64,000 nucleotides of DNA from Gemmatimonadota bacterium (lineage in GTDB: Bacteria > Gemmatimonadota > Gemmatimonadetes > Longimicrobiales > Gaopeijiaceae): assembly GCA_027623325.1 (NCBI GenBank), contig JAQBXY010000003.1, positions 1 through 64,000 of the forward strand, written 5' to 3'. This document shows positions 41,732 through 50,581 of the stretch, piece after piece. A model generated the notes under the pieces. The model did no database searches. It was not told the origin of the DNA and saw nothing but the letters and a program-made list of their open reading frames with translations. Both the position numbers and the translations under genes were made by a program. Position 1 is the first letter of the stretch, and each line of letters starts with the position of its first letter.

Positions 41732-43165
41732 TTAGCGAACACCTACCCAACCCTGAACTGAGGCAAACAGCTTCGGGGAGTCATACCCGACACCGTCCTT
41801 GAAGACGAGCGTCATGGCTCGAAATGCGCCCGGATCGGCGGCGGGATCCCCTCGCATGAGCACGAGGTCGGCGCGTTTTCCCACCTCGACCGTACCGACT
41901 TCATCGAGCCGCTCGAGGTATTCGGCCCCGTTCCGGGTCGCGACCTCGACAGCCTGTTCGACTGTGAGGCCCAATTCCATGAGGAGTTGAAGGGCACGCT
42001 GGTTGGCGTACCCCGGCACGACATCCCCACCGCCGGTCGGGTCCGTCCCCACGACGAGGACTCCTCCTGCATCGTAGAACGCCTTCTCCATAGCCATGTA
42101 TTTCGCCAACAGCTCTCCGCCGGAGTTACCCGGCCGATCGGCTCGAGCGAGTCCGGCCATCACTCGCTCGTGAAGTTGGGGCAGCATGGCGTCCTGCGCG
42201 CCTTGGGGAGGAGGCTCCCTACCCGGTGCTCGCCGCTCGACTACGGTCAGCGTCGAGGTGAGGGCGACACCACGCTCAACGAGGTGATCGACGAGGTCCG
42301 TGAACGCAGGGCTCGCGAGGTCGAGGTCGAGGTACGATTGATTGGCACCGCCTGGACACTCGTCGGGACGTTTGTCAGCCACCCAATCGGTCGCGGCGAA
42401 GAAGCCGTGCTCCAAGTTGTCGATACCGAGGTCGGCCGCCTCTCGGTAGGTGATCGAGCAGAGATGGCCCGTAACCTTCAGGCCACGCAGGTGCGCCGCC
42501 TCGATCGCGGCACCCAGTGTGGCACGGTCGATCACGTTGTAGGCCTTGAAGGACGTGGCGCCCCGATCGGCCCAGAAGTTCACATGAGCCCGCGCTTCGT
42601 CGGGGTTCGCCAACTTTGGAAAAGCCCACAGGAAGCCCGTCGGCCCCTCCAGATAGGGGGCGGTGACATCCATGTTCGGGCCGACGTGCCGACCCGCCTC
42701 GATCTCTGCACGAATGGAGAGGTCCGTGTACGGATCGAGGCTACCCCCCGTTCGGATCGTCGTCGTGCCGCCCGCCAGGTACAGCGGGGGAAATGAGAAC
42801 TGGTTGGTATTGTATCGACCCGGCCCGGACGGGTAGAACATGTGTTCGTGGAGCATCACGAAGCCCGGCGTCAGCGTCTGGCCCGTCCCGTCGACGACTT
42901 CCGCGCCGGCCGGGCTTCCGACCTCCGCGGTCGAGCCCACGCGTTCGATCCGCCCGTCACGGAGTACGACCGACATTCCCTCGCGCGCTGGGGCGCCGGT
43001 GCCGTCGATAAGCCGGACATTTCGGATGAGGACGTGGGTCGCCGAAACCGTGACGAACTCCCGCACCTGTGGCGAAAGGTCCGCGTAGACCTGCGCCGTT
43101 ACCGGTGCACCGGAGAGGGCGAGCAGGACCGTGAACAACACAACTGGTGCGCGCGACGACCTCAC
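41732..43165 (-). CDS. Secreted amidohydrolase-family enzyme
   Basis: 477 residues. A signal peptide (VVLFTVLLALSGAPVTAQ) precedes an amidohydrolase (imidazolonepropionase/prolidase-like) fold: IRNVRLIDGTGAPAREGMSVVLRDGRIERVG, the metal site TPGFVMLHEHM (H-x-H variant), the SFKAYNVIDRATLGAAIEAAH strand with the usual bridging lysine, LKVTGHLCS, NLEHGFFAATD and VVGTDPTGGG (the late Asp). The C-terminal beta domain ends with the GKRADLVLMRGDP motif. Known relatives hydrolyse cyclic amides or dipeptides; substrate unknown. Confidence 0.88.
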   Translation of the reverse strand: MRSSRAPVVLFTVLLALSGAPVTAQVYADLSPQVREFVTVSATHVLIRNVRLIDGTGAPAREGMSVVLRDGRIERVGSTAEVGSPAGAEVVDGTGQTLTPGFVMLHEHMFYPSGPGRYNTNQFSFPPLYLAGGTTTIRTGGSLDPYTDLSIRAEIEAGRHVGPNMDVTAPYLEGPTGFLWAFPKLANPDEARAHVNFWADRGATSFKAYNVIDRATLGAAIEAAHLRGLKVTGHLCSITYREAADLGIDNLEHGFFAATDWVADKRPDECPGGANQSYLDLDLASPAFTDLVDHLVERGVALTSTLTVVERRAPGREPPPQGAQDAMLPQLHERVMAGLARADRPGNSGGELLAKYMAMEKAFYDAGGVLVVGTDPTGGGDVVPGYANQRALQLLMELGLTVEQAVEVATRNGAEYLERLDEVGTVEVGKRADLVLMRGDPAADPGAFRAMTLVFKDGVGYDSPKLFASVQGWVGVR

Positions 43166-43180
43166 GGTGCTCCTTCCAGG

Positions 43181-43573
43181 CTATCGGATGCCGGTATCGA
43201 AGTTGATGGTCACCGGAGTGTAGACGCCCTCGCTGACCTCTACAACCACCTCGTTCGCAGTCGGGAACGGGTTGCCATTCCTCGGCAGGAGGATATAGGC
43301 ACCGGGCTTCAGCCCGACGACGAAACGCCCATCCTCACCGGACGACACCCGCGTCACCAAGTCACCATTCTGGTTCAGGATGGCAATCGAAGTCTGATGC
43401 GGCAGATCAGGACACGGATTGGACGGGCTCGCCACGGGGCACTGGGGGCCAGCGAGCACGAGTCCGTCGACCCCCTGGGGCGCGTCGTCACCGAGCAGAT
43501 CACTGCCTTGGCAGCCCGCCGTCATCAGTATAGCCAGGCAGACCCAGATGCTCGCCTTCGTCCTTTCAGTCAT
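43181..43573 (-). CDS. Small lipoprotein with a prealbumin-like domain
   Basis: 130 residues. The lipobox is LMTAGC after a short basic n-region (MTERTKASIWVCLAI). The mature part (VDGLVLAGPQCPVASPSNPC through VSEGVYTPVTINFDTGIR) has the strand pattern of a carboxypeptidase-regulatory/transthyretin-like sandwich, and a Cys pair. ATG 43573 is chosen over 43594 because AGAGAGAG precedes it and the signal peptide is then of normal length. It sits only 22 bases past a terminator of the upstream quinoprotein gene. Function unknown. Confidence 0.65.
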   Translation of the reverse strand: MTERTKASIWVCLAILMTAGCQGSDLLGDDAPQGVDGLVLAGPQCPVASPSNPCPDLPHQTSIAILNQNGDLVTRVSSGEDGRFVVGLKPGAYILLPRNGNPFPTANEVVVEVSEGVYTPVTINFDTGIR

Positions 43574-43595
43574 GCTCTCTCTTATGCGTTTCATG

Positions 43596-43628
43596 AAAAA
43601 GGGGTCCCCGGCTCTCGCCGGAGACCCC
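43596..43628 (-). terminator. Terminator of the quinoprotein gene
   Basis: On the minus strand GGGGTCTCCGGC / GCCGGGGACCCC (one mismatch) with loop GAGA is followed by TTTTT, starting 22 bases after the stop. Confidence 0.85.
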
Positions 43629-43650
43629 TCCTCTTGGGTGCGGCTCCGGC

Positions 43651-45669
43651 TTAGCTCGGCAGCGCCAACGTGGCGTTACCTCCGTTCAGATTCACGAGAA
43701 TGTACTGCTTCCCTTCGTGCATGTACGTCATCATCCCGTATCGGATACTGCCGGGAACCGCTGCCCGACCAACCTCCTGACCCGTCGCCTTGTCCACCGC
43801 AAAGATCATCGGATTATTGTCGCTGTCGTGCCCGCTGTAGATCAGCATATCCGGCGTCGCAATCAGCGCGGCCTGGCGGCCGCTACCGGTGCGAGGGTCC
43901 GGCTGGCCACGCAGGGCCGGGTGCTCCAACACATTTCGCGGCGTGTCACCGATCGGGATCCACCACAGATGGTCCCCGGTGTTGAGGTCGATCGCCGTAA
44001 TCTTGCTGTACGGAGCCTTCCAATACGGCAGGCCATCGACGCGGCCTGGATTCGGTGAGGGACCCGGAACCCAGTCGGTAATCGTCGTGCCGGTCGGCTG
44101 AGTCGTTTGGTCCTCGTACCTTCCACCCGGGTCCTTTTCGCTTCCCGGGATCATCACCCTCGTCCCGCAGCCCTTCTGCGACGGTACATAGATGACCCCC
44201 GTCGCCGGGTCATAGGCGGGGGTTCCATCGATGTTCGTGCCGCCCACGTCGGCCGGGCACCAGAGCGCCGCGATCTTCCCGATGTCGTTGTCTCGATGGA
44301 GCGGCGGCAAGAAGAGCGGCCCCAGCTGGTAGTCCTTGAGCAGGTCGATCGCTTTCCGCCGTAGCTCGGGTGTGAAGTCGATCAGATCGTCCTCACTCAA
44401 TCCCTGCATGTCGTAGGGCGCGGGTCGGGTCGGAAACGGCTGCGTCGCGGCAAGATGCTCACCAGGAATCAATGACTGGGGCACCGGACGCTCCTCGATC
44501 TCCCATACTGGCTCACCGGTCTCGCGGTTCAGGACGTAGAGGAACGCCTGCTTCGTCGCCTGTGCCACGATCGGGGTCGGTACCCCATCGATGACTACGT
44601 CGGCGAGGACGGGAACCTGAGGTGTGTCGTAATTCCAGATATCGTGATGGATGAGCTGGTAGTGCCAGCGACGTTCACCCGTTGCGACGTCGAGTGCGAT
44701 CAAGCTCGTGCTGAAGAGGTTGTCGCCCGGCCGGAAGCCGCCGTAGTAATCCTGCGTCGCTCCGTTCGTCGGTATGTAGACCAAGCCGAGTTGGGCGTCA
44801 GCCGACAACGGCGCCCACGATGAAATGTCGCCCGTCCACTGCCACGCATCATTCTCCCACGTCTCGTGCCCTACTTCACCGGGCCCGGGCAGGACGTCGA
44901 ACTTCCAGAGGTGCTCCCCGGTGCGAGCATCGTAGCCGAGAATGTCGCCGGGAATCATCTCGCGGCGAGTCTGGTTGTAGCCCTGCTCGGCGGAGTTTCC
45001 GACCACAACGACGCCGTTGACGACGAGGGCCGGAGACGAGCTCGTGATGTACCCGGTCTCTAGCGGAATCCCGTCGGAGGGGTCGTACTCATGCCCCAGA
45101 TCCGCGAGCAGATCGACCACACCCGTCGACGGGAACCCCTCGACCGGGACCTGGCCGCCGAAGCCTTCAACATGCTGACCCGTGTGAGCGTCGATCGCAT
45201 GGAGGAAAAACGCCGGGGAGATGAGGAAGACGATGTCACGTCCGTCGATGTTGGCGTAGGCCACGCCCTTCCCGTGGTTCTTCCGCATGGAGTATTCCCA
45301 ACGGAAGGTCTCGGGCTCGGTGTACGTCCAGAGCTCTTCACCGGTACCCGCGTCGGTCGCCACGACCGAGCGGTACTCGCTGTGAACGTTGATCAACATC
45401 CCGTCCACGTAGATCGGTGTGGACCTCGCATTGACCGAACCCAAGTGAGAAGCATCGTACTCCCACGCCACCTCGAGGTCCGAGAAGTTACTGGCGTTGA
45501 TCTGGGTCAGATCGCTGAACCGCTGTCCGGCGTTGTTGCCGGTGATTACGGCCCAATCTCCTTCGGTGACAACACCCGCGGCGCGGTCTCCGTCGGCCGG
45601 GGCGCAGGCACCGACGATTAGCGCAACAGCGCCGACGGGGAGCCAGGAAAACAGCTTCCGACTGCTCAT
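43651..45669 (-). CDS. PQQ-dependent dehydrogenase-like lipoprotein (quinoprotein)
   Basis: About 672 residues. The lipoprotein signal ends LIVGAC. An eight-bladed quinoprotein propeller follows with tryptophan-docking-like repeats (TGEELWTYTEP, TGEHLWKFDV, TGERRWHYQLIHHDIWNYDTP, TGEPVWEIEERPVPQS, TGDHLWWIPIG). LIHHDIWNYDTP and IYVPSQKGCGTRV are typical of the membrane-type glucose/alcohol dehydrogenase group. There is no N-terminal membrane domain and no cytochrome c domain (no CxxCH). ATG 45669 has AGAGG six bases upstream; the ATG at 45687 is less likely. PQQ would have to be made elsewhere or taken up. Confidence 0.88.
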   Translation of the reverse strand: MSSRKLFSWLPVGAVALIVGACAPADGDRAAGVVTEGDWAVITGNNAGQRFSDLTQINASNFSDLEVAWEYDASHLGSVNARSTPIYVDGMLINVHSEYRSVVATDAGTGEELWTYTEPETFRWEYSMRKNHGKGVAYANIDGRDIVFLISPAFFLHAIDAHTGQHVEGFGGQVPVEGFPSTGVVDLLADLGHEYDPSDGIPLETGYITSSSPALVVNGVVVVGNSAEQGYNQTRREMIPGDILGYDARTGEHLWKFDVLPGPGEVGHETWENDAWQWTGDISSWAPLSADAQLGLVYIPTNGATQDYYGGFRPGDNLFSTSLIALDVATGERRWHYQLIHHDIWNYDTPQVPVLADVVIDGVPTPIVAQATKQAFLYVLNRETGEPVWEIEERPVPQSLIPGEHLAATQPFPTRPAPYDMQGLSEDDLIDFTPELRRKAIDLLKDYQLGPLFLPPLHRDNDIGKIAALWCPADVGGTNIDGTPAYDPATGVIYVPSQKGCGTRVMIPGSEKDPGGRYEDQTTQPTGTTITDWVPGPSPNPGRVDGLPYWKAPYSKITAIDLNTGDHLWWIPIGDTPRNVLEHPALRGQPDPRTGSGRQAALIATPDMLIYSGHDSDNNPMIFAVDKATGQEVGRAAVPGSIRYGMMTYMHEGKQYILVNLNGGNATLALPS

Positions 45670-45774
45670 CTCAACCTCTCGAATCATGGTGGCGGCGTAG
45701 CTGAGGATAATGGGCCGACCCGCGCAGATCGCGCCAGGGGTCGGGCCCCAGTCGCCCCTAGGACCCGATTCGGC

Positions 45775-47199
45775 TCAGCACCACCGAGCCCTCACTCGGT
45801 ACTCGACGCGCACCTCACCCCTCGCCTCGATCTCCGGGGTGATGCTGAACGTCCACGCATCCCGCTGCTCGAACGCATGACTCGAGGACAAGATCTCCCA
45901 GTCGCCTCCGACAGGTTCGATGAGCGTAACGTCGACGCTCTCGTCCTTGTGGTTTCGCAGGTCGATCCGCCAGCTGCTCTCGGAGACACATCCCGACACG
46001 ACTGTGTAGTCCATCTGCCTGCGGTCGGCGACGACGTCGAATGCCTCCCCCATCTTGATCCGGACCACTTCGTCGCGAGGGGTGTGGTCGATGAGATCTT
46101 CCCCGATGAACTGCTGGGCCCCGTCGTGATCCTGTTTGTAGACGCGAATGATGCCCTTCGGTAGGGGCATCCCCAGACCGTTCGACTCGCTGTTCTCGAA
46201 ATCGAGGAAGACCCCGACCTTCTGATTGGTACTCACCTGCCCGTACTGGCCACGGTAGTAGTGGTTCTGGCCCTGGAAGACGAGTTTCTTCTCCACGCCG
46301 AACCCGTCGGACTCGAGCAGAGTGACCTGTTTCTGCTCGTTGTTCAACAGGTCCGCAGGCCGTCCGAGCGTGTACAGGTGATACTCGAAGAAGGCTGCCT
46401 CGGTGAAGCCGACCTCATCCGCCATCATGGCGCTCTCCATCATCACTCGGCGGGCATCAGGGCGGGAGTCGCCGCTGACTCGCTGCACGTCGCCCGCCAC
46501 GAGTTGCAAGCGCGCGTTCTCGTACGCCGTACCGCTCTGATTCGTGAGCGTGACCCACCCCGTCAGAGACGCCTCGTCATCGTCCTCATTGAGGACCATC
46601 ACGTAATCGGACTTCCAGTTCAGATTGTTGGTCAGATACGTAACTTCGATCTGCTGGCGTCCACCGGGTGCGTCGAGCCCCCACAGAAGTGTGGGCTCGG
46701 AAATGAGATTGTCCGGGACTTCGGGGAAGCCGAAACGTCCTGGATAGTTGAACGTGATCTCGTCGCCGATTCGGAGAATCGTGCCGCCGTTCACGGAGAG
46801 GACCTCGGCCGTGAGCGCTTCCTCCACCCCGGAAAGAGGGTTCGTCCGATACACGTTCACGGTCCGGCCCACGTACTTCTCGAGGAGCTTCTGAGGGCTG
46901 AGCAGATCGAACTGGTAGTTCTGCTCGAGGACCTGCAACGGGCGCCCACCCAAAGGACTTATGTGAACGGTCTCCGGTTGGATCCCCGAGGCCACGTCGC
47001 CGAACTCGAGAGTCACGCGACCGCGGCTCAGATCCAGGGTCCGCACCTCGCGCACGAGCCCGAAGTTCTGGTTGTACACGGTAATAGCGACCGCATCTCG
47101 GGCCTCGGCTCCCGAGCGAAATCGGGGAACCTGCTGCGTCGCAACAGGAGATATCGTGATCGCGAAGAGGGCGACCGTCAGGGCGAAGCGTCAAATCAT
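45775..47199 (-). pseudogene. DUF4139 protein gene with an in-frame stop at codon 3
   Basis: ATG (47199-47197) has a GAGGA-type site upstream and is followed by ATT and then TGA (47193-47191). The same frame then continues without interruption as a classic signal peptide (RFALTVALFAITISPVATQQ) and a 440-residue DUF4139 protein (VLEQNYQFDLLSPQKLLEKYVG, VTYLTNNLNWKSDYVMVLNED, GWVTLTNQSGTAYENARLQLVAGDVQ). The body is intact to its stop. A CGA-to-TGA or TGG-to-TGA change would explain it, as would a sequencing error. The next ATG/GTG (GTG 47079) would lose the signal peptide. Function of the family is not established. Confidence 0.75.
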
Positions 47200-47397
47200 G
47201 GAGAGTATCCTCGGTCGGAAAACCAGCGGCTCAGCTACCGCCTAGTGTGTGTGACCTCGTGATGTGGAGACGTGACACATGCTGAGTATTGCACACGACA
47301 TGGCCCTGCCTCGTGGCGAGAAAGTTACCGGTGCGGCGCCCGGGGGCTACCTTCGTTCCGTCAACCGCTTCCGCACCCAGATAAGGATCGGGACCCC

Positions 47398-47928
47398 ATG
47401 ACTCGACTGCCCCTGCTACCTGTCGTCACCGTGTTCCTACTCGGCGCTTGTGCCGACGTCGACTCCGAGGCCACTTCTCCGAATCCGCTCGCGGCGTACG
47501 AACCCGACGCGCAGGCTCGAGCCGGTGCCCTCGCGGCGGTCCAAGCGCTTTTCGACGCGCTCGAGACGGGCGACGCTGATCTCCTGCGCTCAAGCGTTGA
47601 CCCGACGGTCGTCATGCACTTCACCGAAACACGTGACGGCCGCACGACCTTCGGGAGCTCGACGCTCGAGGGGCTCGCGACCCGGATCGCTTCGAGCGAC
47701 GTCCCGTTGATCGAACGCATGTGGGACCCGGTCGTCGTGGTGAGCGGCTCCATGGCGACGGTGTGGACGCCGTATGACTTCTATGCCGGTACAACGTTCA
47801 GCCATTGTGGCATCGACGCGGCAAACCTCCTTCATACGGAGGAGGGCTGGAAGATCGTGGCGTTGTCGTGGACCCGACTCCAGCCCCCCGCCTGCGACCT
47901 CCACCCGGAGGGCCCTCCGTCGGTGTGA
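47398..47928 (+). CDS. SnoaL/DUF4440-like (NTF2-fold) lipoprotein
   Basis: 176 residues. The lipoprotein signal is TRLPLLPVVTVFLLGAC. The mature part has the cone-shaped NTF2-like pattern: an N-terminal helix AALAAVQALFDALETGDADLL, then VVMHFTETRDGRTTFGS, MWDPVVVVSGSMATVWTPYDFY and the closing strand LLHTEEGWKIVALSWTRLQ. Family members are small-molecule-binding proteins or enzymes; role unknown. ATG 47398 starts the signal peptide, and upstream in-frame sequence is not conserved. Confidence 0.75.
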   Translation: MTRLPLLPVVTVFLLGACADVDSEATSPNPLAAYEPDAQARAGALAAVQALFDALETGDADLLRSSVDPTVVMHFTETRDGRTTFGSSTLEGLATRIASSDVPLIERMWDPVVVVSGSMATVWTPYDFYAGTTFSHCGIDAANLLHTEEGWKIVALSWTRLQPPACDLHPEGPPSV

Positions 47929-48011
47929 AACGCGCCGCCCAGGTGCTGCGTAGGTCAAGCTACGCCAGCCTTGGCCGGTTTCGAGAGGCCGCACCTCGTA
48001 TTGAGTAGCCC

Positions 48012-50435
48012 ATGGACTCGTTCATAACTGACCTGCGTTACGGCCTTCGCATGCTCCTGAAGACGCCGGGGCTCACGCTCGTGGCCACCCTGACGATCGC
48101 GCTCGGCGTCGGCCTCACGACCCATACGTTCAGCGTCGTGTACGGATCGATCCTGAGAGGCCTCGACTTCGACGAGGGAACTCCCCTGCTCTCCCTCTCG
48201 GAAGACGAACCCTCACAGGGCAATCGCGGAAATAGTATCCCGATCCTCGACGTCATCGACTGGCGTTCCGAGCAGACATCGTTCCGCGGCATCGCCGGAT
48301 ACACCCAAGGGACGGTCAACTTGGCCGACGAGGGGTCGCCGCCCGAGCGGTACAACGGCGGATTCGTGTCCGCCAATCTCTTCGCCCAGGTCGACGCCAC
48401 TCCCGTGGTCGGGCGGGTCTTCACCCCCCAGGAAGAGATGGGGCAGGGCGAGTTGGTCGTCATTCTGGGCTACGACGTCTGGCAGAATCGCTACGCGGGC
48501 GCACCCAACGTCATCGGGCGCAGCGTACGAGTGAATGCGGAACGCGCGACGATCGTGGGTGTCATGCCAGAGGGTTTTCGCTTCCCGTTCAACGAAGACA
48601 TCTGGCTGCCGCTTCGCATCGATCCGCTCCAAGCTGTGCGAGGGGGGAACCGCATACAAGTCGTCGCCCGGCTGCTCGAAGGCGTCTCGATCGAGCAGGC
48701 CGACGTGCAGATGCAGGGCATCGCGTCGAGAATCGCCGCGGAGTACCCGGAAACGAATGAAGGCATCGGTGTGTGGGTCCAGACGTATGAAGAGCAGACG
48801 ATGCCGCCGGAGATCGTCGCCGTACTCTGGCTCATGCTCGTCGCCGTGTTCGGCGTACTCCTGATTGCTTGTTTCAACGTGGCGAATCTGCTGCTCGCCC
48901 GAGCGGCGGTCCGTTCGCGGGAGATTGCGATCCGCTCGTCCTTGGGGGCCGACCGCAGCCGCTTGGTCCGGCAGCTCATGATGGAGGCGACGATGCTCGC
49001 GGCCATCGGTGGCCTGGGCGGAGTGGCACTCGGTTGGATCGGCATCGAGATGTTCAACGCAGCGATCCTCGACGTCCAGAAACCCTACTGGATCGACATT
49101 CGACTCGATGCCCCGGCGTTGCTCTTCACCATCGCCATCACGGGCTTTGCGAGTCTGGCCGCCGGCACCGTGCCCGCCATTCGCGCGTCCGGGGCCAAGA
49201 TCAGTGAGATTCTCCAGGACGAAAGCCGGGGCTCATCGAGCTTCCGCATGGGACGCTTCAGCGGGGCGCTCGTAATCGGAGAAATCGCGCTCTCGTGTGC
49301 TCTGCTCGTGACCGCCGGAATGATGATCAAGAGTGTGATCAACGTGAACCGACTCGACATGGGATTCGAGTCCGATCAGATCTTCACAGCACGGCTCGGG
49401 CTCTTCGAGGCGGATTATCCGGACGACGCGAGTCGTCTACGATTTTATGAACGACTGGTCGAAGAGTTGAGTTCAGAGCCTGGGGCAGCCGCCGCCGGAC
49501 TCGTACAGAATCTACCTGCCCTTGGCTCTGGTATGGCGAGAATCGCGTTGGACGGTGTCGCCTATCCAGAACTACGCGATCAGCCGTTGTCCAATGTTAC
49601 CTCGATCACGCCCTCCTACTTCGATGTATTGGGAACGCGAGTCAGTGCAGGCCGAAACTTCGGCGACTCCGACCGGAACGGCTCGGTACCCGTCGCGATC
49701 GTGAACGAGAGCTTTGCGGCGAAACACTTCGCGGGCGCTTCAGCGCTCGAGCAGCGATTCCGCGTGAACGTCGATGGCCCCTGGCTGACGATCGTGGGCG
49801 TTGTGCCCGACGTCTACGTGGGTGGGGGCGGGATCACAGGCACGGGCGGGATCCCCGATCAGTACTTCATACCGCTCGCTCAAGGCTCGGACGTCCGCTT
49901 CATCAGCCTCGCCGTGAAGACGCGCGGCGAACCGGGCGCCTTCGCCAGCACCGCCATCGCTGCCGTCCAACGGATCGATCCTAGCCTACCCCTCTATTGG
50001 CAGCGCACGATGGACGAATCGGTTCAGACCACCATGTGGATCTTTACGATTTTTGGTTCGTTGTTCACGGTGTTCGGCATGGCGGCACTCTTTTTGGCTG
50101 CGGTGGGCCTGTACGGCGTGATGTCATTCTCGGTCAGTCTTCGGACTCAGGAGATGGGGATCCGGATGGCGTTGGGCGCGAGCGCGCGCACCGTGTTCGG
50201 GCTCGTCCTCGGTAAGGGCATGCGCCAGCTGGCGATCGGTGCCGTGTTTGGATTGGCGATGGGTGCGGCGATGGCCCAGCCGTTGGCCGTCGTCTTCTTC
50301 GACGTCGAGCCCTCCGACGCCATGGTGTATCTCACGATTATGGTCACGATGGGGCTGACCGGTCTACTCGCGTGCATGATCCCCGCGAATCGTGCGACAC
50401 GGGTCCAATTGGTGGACGCTCTGCGGCCTGAGTAG
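48012..50435 (+). CDS. ADOP/MacB-like FtsX-family permease
   Basis: 807 residues with duplicated FtsX/MacB_PCD units, as in acidobacterial duplicated orphan permeases. It has an N-terminal amphipathic segment (DLRYGLRMLLKTPGLTL) and a first helix, then a periplasmic core domain (about 45-260). Three helices follow (about 270-400, including LLIACFNVANLLLARAAVRSREIAIRSSLGA). A second core domain (about 430-660) and three final helices (GLYGVMSFSVSLRTQEMGIRMALGA) complete it. No ATPase partner is adjacent, which fits the orphan class. A role in export or envelope signalling is assumed from the family. Confidence 0.9.
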   Translation: MDSFITDLRYGLRMLLKTPGLTLVATLTIALGVGLTTHTFSVVYGSILRGLDFDEGTPLLSLSEDEPSQGNRGNSIPILDVIDWRSEQTSFRGIAGYTQGTVNLADEGSPPERYNGGFVSANLFAQVDATPVVGRVFTPQEEMGQGELVVILGYDVWQNRYAGAPNVIGRSVRVNAERATIVGVMPEGFRFPFNEDIWLPLRIDPLQAVRGGNRIQVVARLLEGVSIEQADVQMQGIASRIAAEYPETNEGIGVWVQTYEEQTMPPEIVAVLWLMLVAVFGVLLIACFNVANLLLARAAVRSREIAIRSSLGADRSRLVRQLMMEATMLAAIGGLGGVALGWIGIEMFNAAILDVQKPYWIDIRLDAPALLFTIAITGFASLAAGTVPAIRASGAKISEILQDESRGSSSFRMGRFSGALVIGEIALSCALLVTAGMMIKSVINVNRLDMGFESDQIFTARLGLFEADYPDDASRLRFYERLVEELSSEPGAAAAGLVQNLPALGSGMARIALDGVAYPELRDQPLSNVTSITPSYFDVLGTRVSAGRNFGDSDRNGSVPVAIVNESFAAKHFAGASALEQRFRVNVDGPWLTIVGVVPDVYVGGGGITGTGGIPDQYFIPLAQGSDVRFISLAVKTRGEPGAFASTAIAAVQRIDPSLPLYWQRTMDESVQTTMWIFTIFGSLFTVFGMAALFLAAVGLYGVMSFSVSLRTQEMGIRMALGASARTVFGLVLGKGMRQLAIGAVFGLAMGAAMAQPLAVVFFDVEPSDAMVYLTIMVTMGLTGLLACMIPANRATRVQLVDALRPE

Positions 50436-50581
50436 ACTCCGCGCCGTATCAAGCGGGAATCGATGGCCGCAGCGCCGACTCTTCAAATTCGAAGGGTACG
50501 ACTCGCATGGCCCCGTGCCCGTCGATCACTATGTTATCAGTCCTGCATCACGCCCCATTCGTCCGCCCTCCCCGCTGGCTC

